Made by a program: the position numbers and the translations under genes
Source of the DNA: Bacteroidia bacterium
GTDB taxonomy: Bacteria > Bacteroidota > Bacteroidia > B-17B0 > Aurantibacillaceae
Length of the DNA stretch: 64,000 nucleotides
Assembly: GCA_016787785.1 (NCBI GenBank)
Contig: JAEUTO010000010.1
Location: 186,001 to 250,000, forward strand
Reading direction: 5' to 3'
Shown here: positions 28,675 to 37,608 of the stretch, one piece after another
Numbering within the stretch: position 1 is the stretch's first letter
Layout of the letters: every line of letters begins with the position of its first letter
Notes under the pieces: generated by a model
Databases searched by the model: none
The model's input: only the letters and a program-made list of their open reading frames with translations
Told to the model about the DNA's origin: nothing

Positions 28675-30450
28675 CTATTTTTTACGTTCACCAATTTGCT
28701 GGCGCCACATAGCGTAGTATAAGCCTTTTTCAGCTAAAAGATCATCATGCATTCCTTTCTCAATTATCTCGCCTTGTTCTAATACAAAAATAGTATCTGC
28801 GTGCATAATGGTAGATAAACGATGCGCAATTAAAATTGTGATCTGACTCTTTGTAGCACTTAGCCCTCTTATAGTAACCGATATTTCTTCCTCTGTTATT
28901 GAATCTAACGCCGATGTGGCTTCATCAAAGATCAATAATTTTGGATTTCTTAACAAAGCGCGGGCAATTGATAAACGTTGTTTTTCGCCACCACTTAATT
29001 TTATACCGCCTTCGCCAATGGTACTTAAAATGCCATTTGCAGCGCGCTTTAATAAATTCTGACAAGCTGCCTTATTTAATACGGCAATAATCTCATCATC
29101 GGTAGCGGTTGGTTTTACAAATAGTAAATTATCTTTTATAGTGCCGCTAAATAACTGAGAGTCCTGCGAAACCAAACCTAACTGCATTCTCAGCTCCGTT
29201 AAATTAATATCACTAGATTCGATATTATTATACAACACCTTTCCTTCATTTGGTTTGTATAATCCCAATAATAATTTTACAAGCGTGGTTTTGCCGCTGC
29301 CACTTGGGCCAACAAAGGCAATTGTTTGCCCGCTTTTAATATCAATATTTATATTTTTAACTGCATAGCCATTTGATGTGTTATGCCCAAACGAAACATT
29401 TTCAAAATGCACTTCTTTAATTTCGCCAAGGGTAGAAGGGCTTACCGGAACTTCTTCAGAGGGCGAATTAATGAGTTTGGCAAAATTATCCATGCTCACT
29501 TTTGTTTCGTTATAAACAGTAATTACGTTACCAAGCTCCTGTAAAGGATTAAATATAAAAAATGAGAAGAACATAAGAGTTATAAGATCACCTATCTTAA
29601 TAACACCGTTGAATACAAAACAATACAAAGAAAAAACAAGAAGTGTTCTCACCAAATGCACGGTAGTACCTTGTATAAAGGCAAGCGAACGAATAAAGCG
29701 CACTTTTTTTAATTCAAGCCCTAAGATCTTTAAAGTGTTTTTGTTTAAACGCTGTTCTTCCTGGTCAACCAAACCTAGACTTTTTATTAATTCAATGTTG
29801 CGTAACGACTCTGTTGTAGCACCTGCAAGCGCAGTGGTCTCTCCTAAAATTTGTTTTGAAATAGCTTTAATTTTTTTTCCTAAAAAAGAGCTTATAAAGC
29901 CTATTACCGGCACGGTTGCTAAAAACAATGGGCCTAACAACCAATGAATGTTCATGGCATATATAAAGACAAAAATTACACCAATTAACGATTGAAATAC
30001 CAAACTAATGAACAGGTTTACAAAACGTTCGGTATCTGATTTTACTTTTTGAAGTTTGCCTAAGGTCTCGCCGCTGCGCTGGTCTTCAAAATCTTTATAG
30101 GGTAGTGAAAGCGCTTTTTTAATACCATCCGTATACATTTTGGCGCCGGTACGCTGTATAATAATGTTTGTAAAATAATCCTGGAAATTTTTTGCGATAC
30201 GCGACATTAACGCCGCGCCAATTGAAAGCAAAAGGAAGAACATTACTGCTTTTGTAAATTCTCCAAAGGTAGCACCAATATGCCAGTAATAATCAGCACC
30301 CTCTTCTGTATGTGGCACGGAAAATTTATTGATCAGTTTACCAGTAATAATGGAATCGCACAACGAGAAACATTGGTTAATAGCTGCAAGAACGAGTGCA
30401 AGTATTAGAAGCTGTTTGTGTTGTTTTATATACCCTAAAAGTATTTTCAT
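28675..30450 (-). CDS. ABC exporter, fused membrane and ATPase domains (MsbA-like)
   Basis: The 591-residue half-transporter has a six-helix type I exporter domain (1-310). The nucleotide-binding domain (about 340-585) has Walker A GPSGSGKTT (381-389), Q-loop (LVSQDSQ), signature LSGGEKQR (485-492), Walker B LLIFDE with D-loop SALD, and the switch His in IAHRL. It would act as a homodimer. The fold is shared by lipid A flippases (MsbA) and drug exporters, and sequence alone does not choose between them. The gene converges with the TPR gene, leaving 4 bp between stops. Confidence 0.92.
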   Translation of the reverse strand: MKILLGYIKQHKQLLILALVLAAINQCFSLCDSIITGKLINKFSVPHTEEGADYYWHIGATFGEFTKAVMFFLLLSIGAALMSRIAKNFQDYFTNIIIQRTGAKMYTDGIKKALSLPYKDFEDQRSGETLGKLQKVKSDTERFVNLFISLVFQSLIGVIFVFIYAMNIHWLLGPLFLATVPVIGFISSFLGKKIKAISKQILGETTALAGATTESLRNIELIKSLGLVDQEEQRLNKNTLKILGLELKKVRFIRSLAFIQGTTVHLVRTLLVFSLYCFVFNGVIKIGDLITLMFFSFFIFNPLQELGNVITVYNETKVSMDNFAKLINSPSEEVPVSPSTLGEIKEVHFENVSFGHNTSNGYAVKNINIDIKSGQTIAFVGPSGSGKTTLVKLLLGLYKPNEGKVLYNNIESSDINLTELRMQLGLVSQDSQLFSGTIKDNLLFVKPTATDDEIIAVLNKAACQNLLKRAANGILSTIGEGGIKLSGGEKQRLSIARALLRNPKLLIFDEATSALDSITEEEISVTIRGLSATKSQITILIAHRLSTIMHADTIFVLEQGEIIEKGMHDDLLAEKGLYYAMWRQQIGERKK

Positions 30451-30528
30451 AAAGAAGCAACAAATGTATGACTTTTGTCATCATACATTTTATTGAAAAA
30501 GCGATACTAATGTTAAATAAGGTATAAA

Positions 30529-31299
30529 TTACTGTGCGTTCCAGCCTCCGTCAACCGGTATTGCTGTGCCGGTAATAGTACTGGCGTGATCTGCAGCAAG
30601 TAATAAGGCTGTTTGCCCAAGTGTTTCAAGGCTCACAAAATCTTTCACAGCTTGTTTGTATAACATTACTTTATTCACTACATCATCAGGACTCATATTA
30701 TGCGCTTTTGCCTGATCGGCAATTTGTTTTTCTACCAAAGGTGTTTTTACATACCCGGGGCAAATAGCATTACAAGTGATATTAAAAGGCGCACCTTCTA
30801 AGCCTAACGTTTTTGTAAAACCAACAATACCGTGTTTACTGGCAACATAAGCACTTTTAAATTCTGAGGCTACCAAACCATGCGCAGATGCAATATTAAT
30901 GATCCTTCCAAACTTACGTTCTTTCATGCCCGGCCAAACAGCTTTTGATAAATAGAACGCAGAGGTTAAATTGATCCCTATAATGGCATTCCATTTTTCA
31001 TCAGGGAATTCATCAATGGGAGAAACGTGTTGTATACCTGCATTATTAATTAATACATCAATCTTTCCAAATTTAGCAATACCATCGCTCACCATTTTGC
31101 GAAGCTCTTCGGGCTTAAGCATGTTAGCATTGCTAAACATTACCTGCAAGTCAAACTCCTTACCAACACCATCGGCAATTTCTTGTCCGTTAGGTTCTAA
31201 ACCATTAAAAATAATATTGTATTGTTTTGTTTTTGCAAACTCGCGTGCAATACCTAAACCAATTCCGCTGGTACTTCCTGTAATTAAAACTGTTTTCAT
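30529..31299 (-). CDS. bdhA: D-3-hydroxybutyrate dehydrogenase (SDR family)
   Basis: The 256-residue classical short-chain dehydrogenase has the NAD-binding G8-S-T-S-G-I-G14, NNAG (86-89), and catalytic Ser138, Tyr151 and Lys155 (S-A-Y-V-A-S-K). The substrate signature GIQHVSPIDEFP and the C-terminal ITGTAIPVDGGW match the 3-hydroxybutyrate dehydrogenase subfamily closely. It interconverts D-3-hydroxybutyrate and acetoacetate, in ketone-body or polyhydroxybutyrate metabolism. It stands alone between the ABC exporter and the carbonic anhydrase, with about 70 bp on each side. Confidence 0.92.
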   Translation of the reverse strand: MKTVLITGSTSGIGLGIAREFAKTKQYNIIFNGLEPNGQEIADGVGKEFDLQVMFSNANMLKPEELRKMVSDGIAKFGKIDVLINNAGIQHVSPIDEFPDEKWNAIIGINLTSAFYLSKAVWPGMKERKFGRIINIASAHGLVASEFKSAYVASKHGIVGFTKTLGLEGAPFNITCNAICPGYVKTPLVEKQIADQAKAHNMSPDDVVNKVMLYKQAVKDFVSLETLGQTALLLAADHASTITGTAIPVDGGWNAQ

Positions 31300-31368
31300 A
31301 ACTTAAATATTATGATCAAATCTAATAAAGATTTTTACCTTATAAAAGACTTTTGCGCTTTGTTTTAA

Positions 31369-32010
31369 CTATTTATCTATTTTATACCTATAAATGGCTT
31401 CTATATCATCTTTTTCATCATATAGCACATTTAGCTCAGTAATAAGCCCATTGTTTAAGCCATACACCCAGCCGTGGATCTCTATTTTTCTACCGGCCTG
31501 CCAGACGTTTTGAATGATCATGGTCTTTGCCAGATTGCGCACCTGTTCTATTACATTTAATTCAGTCAAACGATCGGCCCTTTTATCCAAATCGCTTATT
31601 GCTTCTAACTCAGCGTTATGTTTAAAATATACATCTTTGATGTTGCGCAACCAGTTATCTACCAAACCAAATGTGCCCGAGCCCATTGCAGCTCTTACAC
31701 CGCCACAACCATAATGCCCACAAACAATGATCTGTTTTACTTCTAAAACATTTACCGCATATTCAAGCACGCTCATTAAATTAAAATCGGTGTGCACTAC
31801 CACGTTGGCAATATTACGGTGAACAAATATTTCGCCACTTTCTGTATTCGTAACTTCATTGGCCGGCACGCGGCTATCGCTGCACCCTATCCATAAATAA
31901 TCAGGTTTTTGCCCAAGTGAAAGTTTTTTAAAATATTCCGGGTCATCAAATTTTTTAGATAAGGCAAACAAGCGGTTGCCATCAATTAATTTTTTATATG
32001 CTTTATCCAT
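31369..32010 (-). CDS. can: Beta-class carbonic anhydrase
   Basis: The protein is 213 residues from ATG 32010. The zinc site is complete: Cys43, His99 and Cys102 (GCSDSRVPANEV, CGHYGCGG), with the catalytic Asp45-Arg47 dyad. It interconverts CO2 and bicarbonate in the cytoplasm. I chose the ATG at 32010, which overlaps the SulP stop by 8 bp; a longer form would add nine non-conserved residues. The overlap indicates translational coupling to the SulP transporter, so the pair imports bicarbonate and equilibrates it with CO2. Confidence 0.96.
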   Translation of the reverse strand: MDKAYKKLIDGNRLFALSKKFDDPEYFKKLSLGQKPDYLWIGCSDSRVPANEVTNTESGEIFVHRNIANVVVHTDFNLMSVLEYAVNVLEVKQIIVCGHYGCGGVRAAMGSGTFGLVDNWLRNIKDVYFKHNAELEAISDLDKRADRLTELNVIEQVRNLAKTMIIQNVWQAGRKIEIHGWVYGLNNGLITELNVLYDEKDDIEAIYRYKIDK

Positions 32011-33532
32011 TGTGTATGTATTTAAAAAGTTCAACATCTATTTTTTTGTTTTTCGCAACGCTAATAAAATCTGTTATTACATCTTTCGAATCGCGATTTA
32101 CGGTTTTATTTATGCTACCGTCTATTATTACTTTACTTTCGGGTTCAATTGAATTAAAGAACTTAATTAAATATCCTTTATTGAAAAATGTAACGTGTTG
32201 TGGTAATTTAACAAGGTAAAATAATCTACCTTCAATTGTTTCGCTTGTAGCTTCAAATGAAAACTTAATATTGTCTCTTATAATAAAGAAAATAGAAACA
32301 GCCAGACCAGCACCAACACCTTTTAATATACCTGATATTAGCATAACAATAATTGTAATAATGAAAGGAAGGAATTGTTCGAGACCGTAGCTTATTTGTT
32401 CTTTAAATATACTAAGTTTAGTTAACTTCATACCGGTAGCAATTAAGATGGCGGCCAGGCAGGCATTTGGAATAAGCGCTAATATTTGCGGAAAAACAAT
32501 TACGCTTACCAAAAGCAGCACAGCGTGAATTATTATCGATAACTTAGTTTTTGCGCCAGAATTTATATTTGCCGAACTACGCACAATAACCGATGTAATA
32601 GGCAATCCACCCAATAAGCCCGCAATTATATTTCCTGCACCTTGCGCAACTAATTCTTTATTTGAATTAGATTCGTTTTTTTCGGGATCTAATTTATCTG
32701 TTGCTTCAATGTTTAACAATGTTTCTAAACTTGCAACAGCGCCAATGGTTAAAACAACCTGCCAGAAAATTCCTTTGCCTATAAAACTAAAATCAGGAAA
32801 GGAAAGATTTGTTTGGAGGTCGCTAAGATTTTTAATGGTGGGAAGATTTACCAAGTGCTGCGGGTCTATCCTCAAAAGATCATAAGCCTTAAAAGAAATA
32901 GTGAGCAATATTCCAAACACAACTACAAGCAGCGGGGCAGGGATATTTGTAAAAATTTTGCTGTCTCTATAAAAGGGTTTACCGCAAATGTATAAAAGTA
33001 TAAATGAGATAATGCCAATTATTAGTGAACCAGGTGTTATGAAATTTATCATATTTAAAAGTTCCGTAAACGAATTTTCTCCATCTAACTGGAAAAACTC
33101 CATGTCACCTTCAGGATCTTTGTCGTATCCGAATAAATGGGGTATTTGTTTAATGATAAGTATGATACCAATACCAGCAAGCATACCTTTGATAACGGCG
33201 TTAGGAACAAAATTACCAATACCACCGGCTTTTATAAGACCAAGCAAAATTTGAAGTATTCCGGCAAACATTACGGCGGCTAAAAAGATCTGGTAATTTC
33301 CTAAAGTTGCAATAGAGCTTATTACAATTAAAGTTAAACCTGCGGCCGGGCCCGAAACGCTATATTTGGAGCCACTCAGAACTGTAACAATAATGCCGCC
33401 TATAACCCCGGAAATAATGCCTGAAAATAAAGGAACGTTACAGGCTAAAGCAATTCCTAAACAAAGAGGCAGGGCCACCAAAAATACCACAATACCTGCT
33501 TTGATATCAGAACCAATTGTATTTGATTTCAT
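32003..33532 (-). CDS. SulP-family anion (probable bicarbonate) transporter with STAS domain
   Basis: The 509-residue protein has 12-14 membrane helices (about 8-420) with the SulP signatures 'VSGPAAGLTLIV' and 'GLLGGLPITSVIVRSSANINSGAKT'. A short C-terminal STAS domain (about 430-509, containing KVIIDGSI) follows. SulP proteins carry sulfate, bicarbonate (BicA) or dicarboxylates; the direct overlap with a beta-carbonic anhydrase gene favours bicarbonate. A second, longer SulP is at 41630-43249. Transport in BicA is Na+-coupled, but Na+ dependence cannot be read from sequence here. Confidence 0.9.
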   Translation of the reverse strand: MKSNTIGSDIKAGIVVFLVALPLCLGIALACNVPLFSGIISGVIGGIIVTVLSGSKYSVSGPAAGLTLIVISSIATLGNYQIFLAAVMFAGILQILLGLIKAGGIGNFVPNAVIKGMLAGIGIILIIKQIPHLFGYDKDPEGDMEFFQLDGENSFTELLNMINFITPGSLIIGIISFILLYICGKPFYRDSKIFTNIPAPLLVVVFGILLTISFKAYDLLRIDPQHLVNLPTIKNLSDLQTNLSFPDFSFIGKGIFWQVVLTIGAVASLETLLNIEATDKLDPEKNESNSNKELVAQGAGNIIAGLLGGLPITSVIVRSSANINSGAKTKLSIIIHAVLLLVSVIVFPQILALIPNACLAAILIATGMKLTKLSIFKEQISYGLEQFLPFIITIIVMLISGILKGVGAGLAVSIFFIIRDNIKFSFEATSETIEGRLFYLVKLPQHVTFFNKGYLIKFFNSIEPESKVIIDGSINKTVNRDSKDVITDFISVAKNKKIDVELFKYIHNG

Positions 33533-33638
33533 ATAAATTAATTTGTTAATGCGAACTAAGTTTGAGTTTCAAACACATTTCCGCGTAAAATAATTGTGAA
33601 TAAAAAATAGATAATAACGCCCCACAGGAGCGAGGTAA

Positions 33639-33953
33639 TTATGCCTTTGGAGGCGGAATATTTATTTTTTGGAAGAAAGAATTATAATCGTCTTTATTAG
33701 AGGTATAAGAATTTGTTTTTGAATAAAGATCAGTAAAATTGAAATTCACATAGTGATTGATCGCATCATCGGCATCACTATCCGTTTCGTCATCATTACC
33801 GGATGTGTCATCTTCTGTACCTTTTTTTGCAAGCTCCGTATTATTGTGAGGCACTTCCTCTTCCAAAATCGGAATATATTGAAAAATTGTATACAGCATT
33901 CCTGTCAGAAAAACAAAAACAAATATAAACCGGGCATTTTTCAATTCTAGCAA
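33639..33953 (-). CDS. Small membrane-anchored acidic protein, unknown
   Basis: The 104-residue frame starts at TTG 33953, or at TTG 33944 to give MKNARFIFV. It has one N-terminal membrane helix (about 8-28), a strongly acidic Asp/Asn-rich linker (EDDTSGNDDETDSDADD) and an aromatic C-terminus. No family is recognised. It sits 106 bp upstream of the SulP-carbonic anhydrase pair on the same strand. The lack of an ATG start makes this a tentative gene. Confidence 0.4.
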   Translation of the reverse strand: MLELKNARFIFVFVFLTGMLYTIFQYIPILEEEVPHNNTELAKKGTEDDTSGNDDETDSDADDAINHYVNFNFTDLYSKTNSYTSNKDDYNSFFQKINIPPPKA

Positions 33954-34018
33954 ATCTAATTAAAAATTGCTCAATAAAAAATTAAAAAAAGTTAACAACA
34001 CGCTGAATGGTTTTTAGC

Positions 34019-34738
34019 CTAATTGGCGCCTGGTATTAATGTTAACTCAAACACAATAGAATAGGCATTTTTTTTAGTGTTGGGTATTTGCAGGCCCAAA
34101 GTTAGCGGAAGCCATTTTTTGGGATAATAGACTAGCGCTAAGGATGTGTAACTTATGGCGTTGTAGCCTAAAACACTTTCTGCAATAAAATGCACCTTTT
34201 TTGTTACTGGTGTTTCAGTTCCTATCCACGCACCTATACGATTTCCTGTACCACCGTAATGTTTAGAATTATAGCAGGCGCCTATAACACAACGGCTCTC
34301 TTTTATAAGAAGATCTTTAAAAAACAAGTTGGCGTAAATTAAACCTGCTTCAGATTCTTTTTTATCAAAATCAAAATTTATACCTAGTTGTGTGCCAATG
34401 CCAAGATCAACCTTATCCGACAACTCAAATCGTTTTAGCGCATTTATGAGAACTAGTGGATTATACGGATCTCTGTCGTTGGTATCGTTATTTAAAAACG
34501 ATTTTTGTTTTTCATTAAAGTTAAGTCCTAATATATTCATTCCTATTTCAAAATTATGGCCTAAGCCGTAATCTATTGTAGTATTTGATTGAATAAGCTC
34601 GCTAAAATTAATTTGCTGCTGAAAGAATAAACGGTTTTTTTGAGTTATTTCAATGGACGGTACATTGATAAAATTTTGTTGAGCAACAACCTTTCCAAAC
34701 AACAAAAAGAGAAGTAATACCGAAAAATAAGTTTTCAT
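34019..34738 (-). CDS. Outer-membrane barrel protein, unknown function
   Basis: The protein is 239 residues from ATG 34738, which gives a clean signal peptide (MKTYFSVLLLFLLFGKVVAQ); an earlier start 28 codons upstream would place a second hydrophobic segment ahead of it and overlap the UbiA-like gene. The mature part alternates polar and aromatic residues in strands typical of 10-12-strand barrels. It follows the UbiA-like gene by 16 bp. The position inside the carbon-uptake island suggests a pore or accessory role, unproven. Confidence 0.6.
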   Translation of the reverse strand: MKTYFSVLLLFLLFGKVVAQQNFINVPSIEITQKNRLFFQQQINFSELIQSNTTIDYGLGHNFEIGMNILGLNFNEKQKSFLNNDTNDRDPYNPLVLINALKRFELSDKVDLGIGTQLGINFDFDKKESEAGLIYANLFFKDLLIKESRCVIGACYNSKHYGGTGNRIGAWIGTETPVTKKVHFIAESVLGYNAISYTSLALVYYPKKWLPLTLGLQIPNTKKNAYSIVFELTLIPGAN

Positions 34739-34754
34739 TGTGAATTTTGGACTT

Positions 34755-35621
34755 TTATTCTCCTGCAAAAATGTAGTAACAAACACAAACAAGAATACCC
34801 TGAAGCAACATGGTGCCGTCAAGTATAAAATAGTGATAGTGTGTTTTCTTCTTTAGGCTATTGTTATTTATAAATAAAAAGGTTGTAAGTGCAGATATTA
34901 TGAATGCAGGTAACGTAAACGCAAGTGGCGTATTGAAGTAATGAAAAAAACAGATGATAAGAAAAAGCAGCATATAAACATTAGCAACTAAAATGGCTTT
35001 TTTTTCACCAATAATAATTGGGATGGTTTGTAGCCCAGCTTTTTCATCAGCTATCATATCTCTAATATCAAACGGAATTGTTATGGCAAATACAAAGATC
35101 GCCCGTTCAATTAACATTGTTATTACATGCCAGCGATCATAAGAATTTCCAGACTCAATGATAGGCAATAAAATTGTTGTTGCCGACCAGACAAAAGCAA
35201 TTAAAAACACTTTTAAACAAGGGATCTCTCTTAACCTGAAAATATTTTTTTTAGTTTTAAATACTGGTAGTGAATAGAACAGGGTAACTACACCAATAGG
35301 CAAAAGTGTTATTAATACAGTTGTTTTTGCGAAGGCAGCAGATATCAAAAAACCAATAACAGAAAAAGCTACTAAAAAATAGAACGACTTTCTGTTTTGT
35401 CCTACCCAACTATGTTTATCGTCTGTGAGCGAGTTCGGTTTTGTAATTATTGTAATTAGCCTGTGCAAGTTGTATTCGAATATAGTAGCAAAAAAAATAA
35501 TAAATAAATAAGGATGCAATTGAGGCTTCATTCCCAGTTGAACCTGTGTTTCAATCGTAAGAAAAACAGCCGCAAATGAGATGTATAGATTTGTATTAAT
35601 TATAAAAGAGAATAACTTCAA
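34755..35621 (-). CDS. UbiA-like prenyltransferase-fold membrane protein
   Basis: The 288-residue protein has about eight membrane helices. The second Asp-rich motif of the UbiA superfamily is clear (DIRDMIADEKAGLQTIP). At the position of the first motif (usually NxxxDxxxD) it reads E-Y-N-L-H-R-L, lacking the aspartates that bind Mg2+-diphosphate. Such divergent UbiA homologues are common in Bacteroidota and have no established substrate. The start is TTG at 35621. It lies after the dab terminator and before a barrel gene. Catalysis is doubtful. Confidence 0.7.
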   Translation of the reverse strand: MKLFSFIINTNLYISFAAVFLTIETQVQLGMKPQLHPYLFIIFFATIFEYNLHRLITIITKPNSLTDDKHSWVGQNRKSFYFLVAFSVIGFLISAAFAKTTVLITLLPIGVVTLFYSLPVFKTKKNIFRLREIPCLKVFLIAFVWSATTILLPIIESGNSYDRWHVITMLIERAIFVFAITIPFDIRDMIADEKAGLQTIPIIIGEKKAILVANVYMLLFLIICFFHYFNTPLAFTLPAFIISALTTFLFINNNSLKKKTHYHYFILDGTMLLQGILVCVCYYIFAGE

Positions 35622-35687
35622 ATTTTGCCATCTTAATTTATCTTTAAAGTTAAAATATTTAAACTATACAAATTAATATTATTCAAA

Positions 35688-35725
35688 AAATAAATGGTTA
35701 TTTTAAAATTAATAACCATTTATTT
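35688..35725 (-). terminator. Terminator hairpin after dabB
   Basis: AAATAAATGGTTATT (35688-35702) and AATAACCATTTATTT (35711-35725) form a perfect 15-bp stem with an 8-nt loop, followed on the minus strand by T-rich sequence. It ends the dabA-dabB transcript 12 bp after the dabB stop. Confidence 0.8.
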
Positions 35726-35736
35726 AAAAAAACTGG

Positions 35737-37602
35737 CTATGAAGATTTAAAGGCACTTTCGTGATATGTTTTTACATGAGGCCCCATAAACACTCGTGCG
35801 TAAATGCGAATTGCCGCTATGCCGTCAATTATTAAGCTGGAGGTTGTAAAAAATGCAAGCGCTACCTGGTCTTCGTGTATGTGCGTAAAAATAATATCTT
35901 CTCCAATAAAGGTTGGTGTTATTGGAAAACCTGTTAAACCTAAACAAGACAATAAGAATACAAACGCAAATTTTGGATGTTCGTAAGCATGACCATTAAA
36001 TTGGTTGAGGTCAACATGCGTTTCTATTGCTTTAAGTTTTTTAATTGTAAAATGGCCAACTGTTCCCATAACTACAATTCCACTTAAGTATAAAAGTGAT
36101 TGGGTATACATATAATGTTCGTTAAAGGAAATTGCAAGAGCGATCCAAAAGTGATTCATTATGATCAATACCCAGGCCAAGTGAACATTTTTTCTTTCTG
36201 TATAAGACTTTAGTACCATTGCAAAACCGATAAACGAAAAAAGTGTTGGGAGGTAATCGTGTATTTGTTTTGGAATATAGTCCTCGTTAATTAGCAGAGC
36301 TATACCAATTACATACGCTGGAATAAAATAATAAAGCACATTTTTTTTATTTATAAAATTAAGTGATTTGCCCATTATTTTTAGAGGACGCCATAACTGA
36401 TACATTAACGTATCGAGATTGAATTCTTTTAAACTCAACATATAAAAAGTATATTTTATTTTTTTTGAGAATGAGTCTTCTATACTTTTTGGTCGGGGAA
36501 CAAAATTATAAAATTGCTCTCTGATCAAATAGCTAACTACTGATGGTGAAACCAATAATTGATAAGTTCTTAAAAATGCATTTCCCGCAAAATGAATAAG
36601 AGACAGGATCTCGAAGCCACAAGCCAGCTCAATAAAGATTAAACCAATTTGCGAAATAGATGAATAAGCTATCTGTGATTTTATAGAAGACTGTACTCTT
36701 GCAATGCCGGTTGCAACAATACTTGTTGTTAAACCTAACAAACCAATTAAGATTCTTACAGATGTTTGATGTTCCCATAACACGTATGTTCTTAGCAATA
36801 AAAATGCCCCTAAATGAACCGACAATGATCCGTAAAATATAGCACTTGACGGCGTTGGCCCTTCCATGGCTCTTGGAAGCCAGGATGAAAATGGTAACTG
36901 CGCTGATTTTGCTGCCGCTGTTATTAAGATCATAATGGCAACAAAAATGCCTATTAAGGTATGGCTTTCTAAATGCTCATTTACTAGCAGATCGTGTTTT
37001 AATTGAAAAAAAGTAATATTCTCGTGAAATAGATGATGGCAGGCCCACATGGCCAAAATCAAACCAACATCACCTAATCTGTAAATTGAAAATACTTTAA
37101 AAGCATTTTTTACTGGCAAATATCTATCACGATAAAAAGCAATTAATAGGAAGGACGAAATGCCCAATATTTCCCAGCCCACAAATAAGGTCTCTAAATT
37201 GCCTGCAAATACAGTAAGGTTATAACCAGTATAAAAAAACATGATGGTATTAAAGAAACGTTTGTAGCCTTCTTCCCTATGCAAATAATAGCTGCAGTAG
37301 ATGGTAACTAAAAAGGTAAGGAATGATCCAACTGTCATGTAAACTACGGTTACTTTATCAAAATAAAAATCGATAAAAAACTCGTAGCCCGATGATTCAA
37401 ACAAAACAAGGTTTTTAAAATCAATAAGCGGATGACCGATGTATAACCAGTAACCAACAAAGCCTATAAAACTTATAAAATGTAATCCAACAAGATAAAC
37501 GATAATATTAGAAAGTAATTTTTCGTTCTTTCGTGGGATAAGTAAACTTATGATAAAGCCTATAAAGGGCAGTAGCACAAAATATTGAATGATTGATTGC
37601 AT
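35737..37602 (-). CDS. dabB: DabB, proton-channel subunit of the DAB inorganic-carbon pump (NuoL/MrpA-like)
   Basis: The 621-residue protein has about 15-16 membrane helices of the proton-conducting NuoL/MrpA family. The core motif is present ('ITAAAKSAQLPFSSWLPRAMEGPTPSSA' region, with Lys and the conserved AMEGPTP loop) and the discontinuous-helix residues are visible (SSISQIGLIF). Known NuoL genes sit with other nuo genes; this one lies 6 bp after dabA, which is diagnostic of DabB. In the DAB complex it is thought to couple the proton gradient to CO2 hydration by DabA. It also lacks the long C-terminal helix of NuoL. Confidence 0.9.
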   Translation of the reverse strand: MQSIIQYFVLLPFIGFIISLLIPRKNEKLLSNIIVYLVGLHFISFIGFVGYWLYIGHPLIDFKNLVLFESSGYEFFIDFYFDKVTVVYMTVGSFLTFLVTIYCSYYLHREEGYKRFFNTIMFFYTGYNLTVFAGNLETLFVGWEILGISSFLLIAFYRDRYLPVKNAFKVFSIYRLGDVGLILAMWACHHLFHENITFFQLKHDLLVNEHLESHTLIGIFVAIMILITAAAKSAQLPFSSWLPRAMEGPTPSSAIFYGSLSVHLGAFLLLRTYVLWEHQTSVRILIGLLGLTTSIVATGIARVQSSIKSQIAYSSISQIGLIFIELACGFEILSLIHFAGNAFLRTYQLLVSPSVVSYLIREQFYNFVPRPKSIEDSFSKKIKYTFYMLSLKEFNLDTLMYQLWRPLKIMGKSLNFINKKNVLYYFIPAYVIGIALLINEDYIPKQIHDYLPTLFSFIGFAMVLKSYTERKNVHLAWVLIIMNHFWIALAISFNEHYMYTQSLLYLSGIVVMGTVGHFTIKKLKAIETHVDLNQFNGHAYEHPKFAFVFLLSCLGLTGFPITPTFIGEDIIFTHIHEDQVALAFFTTSSLIIDGIAAIRIYARVFMGPHVKTYHESAFKSS

Positions 37603-37608
37603 ATCTTT

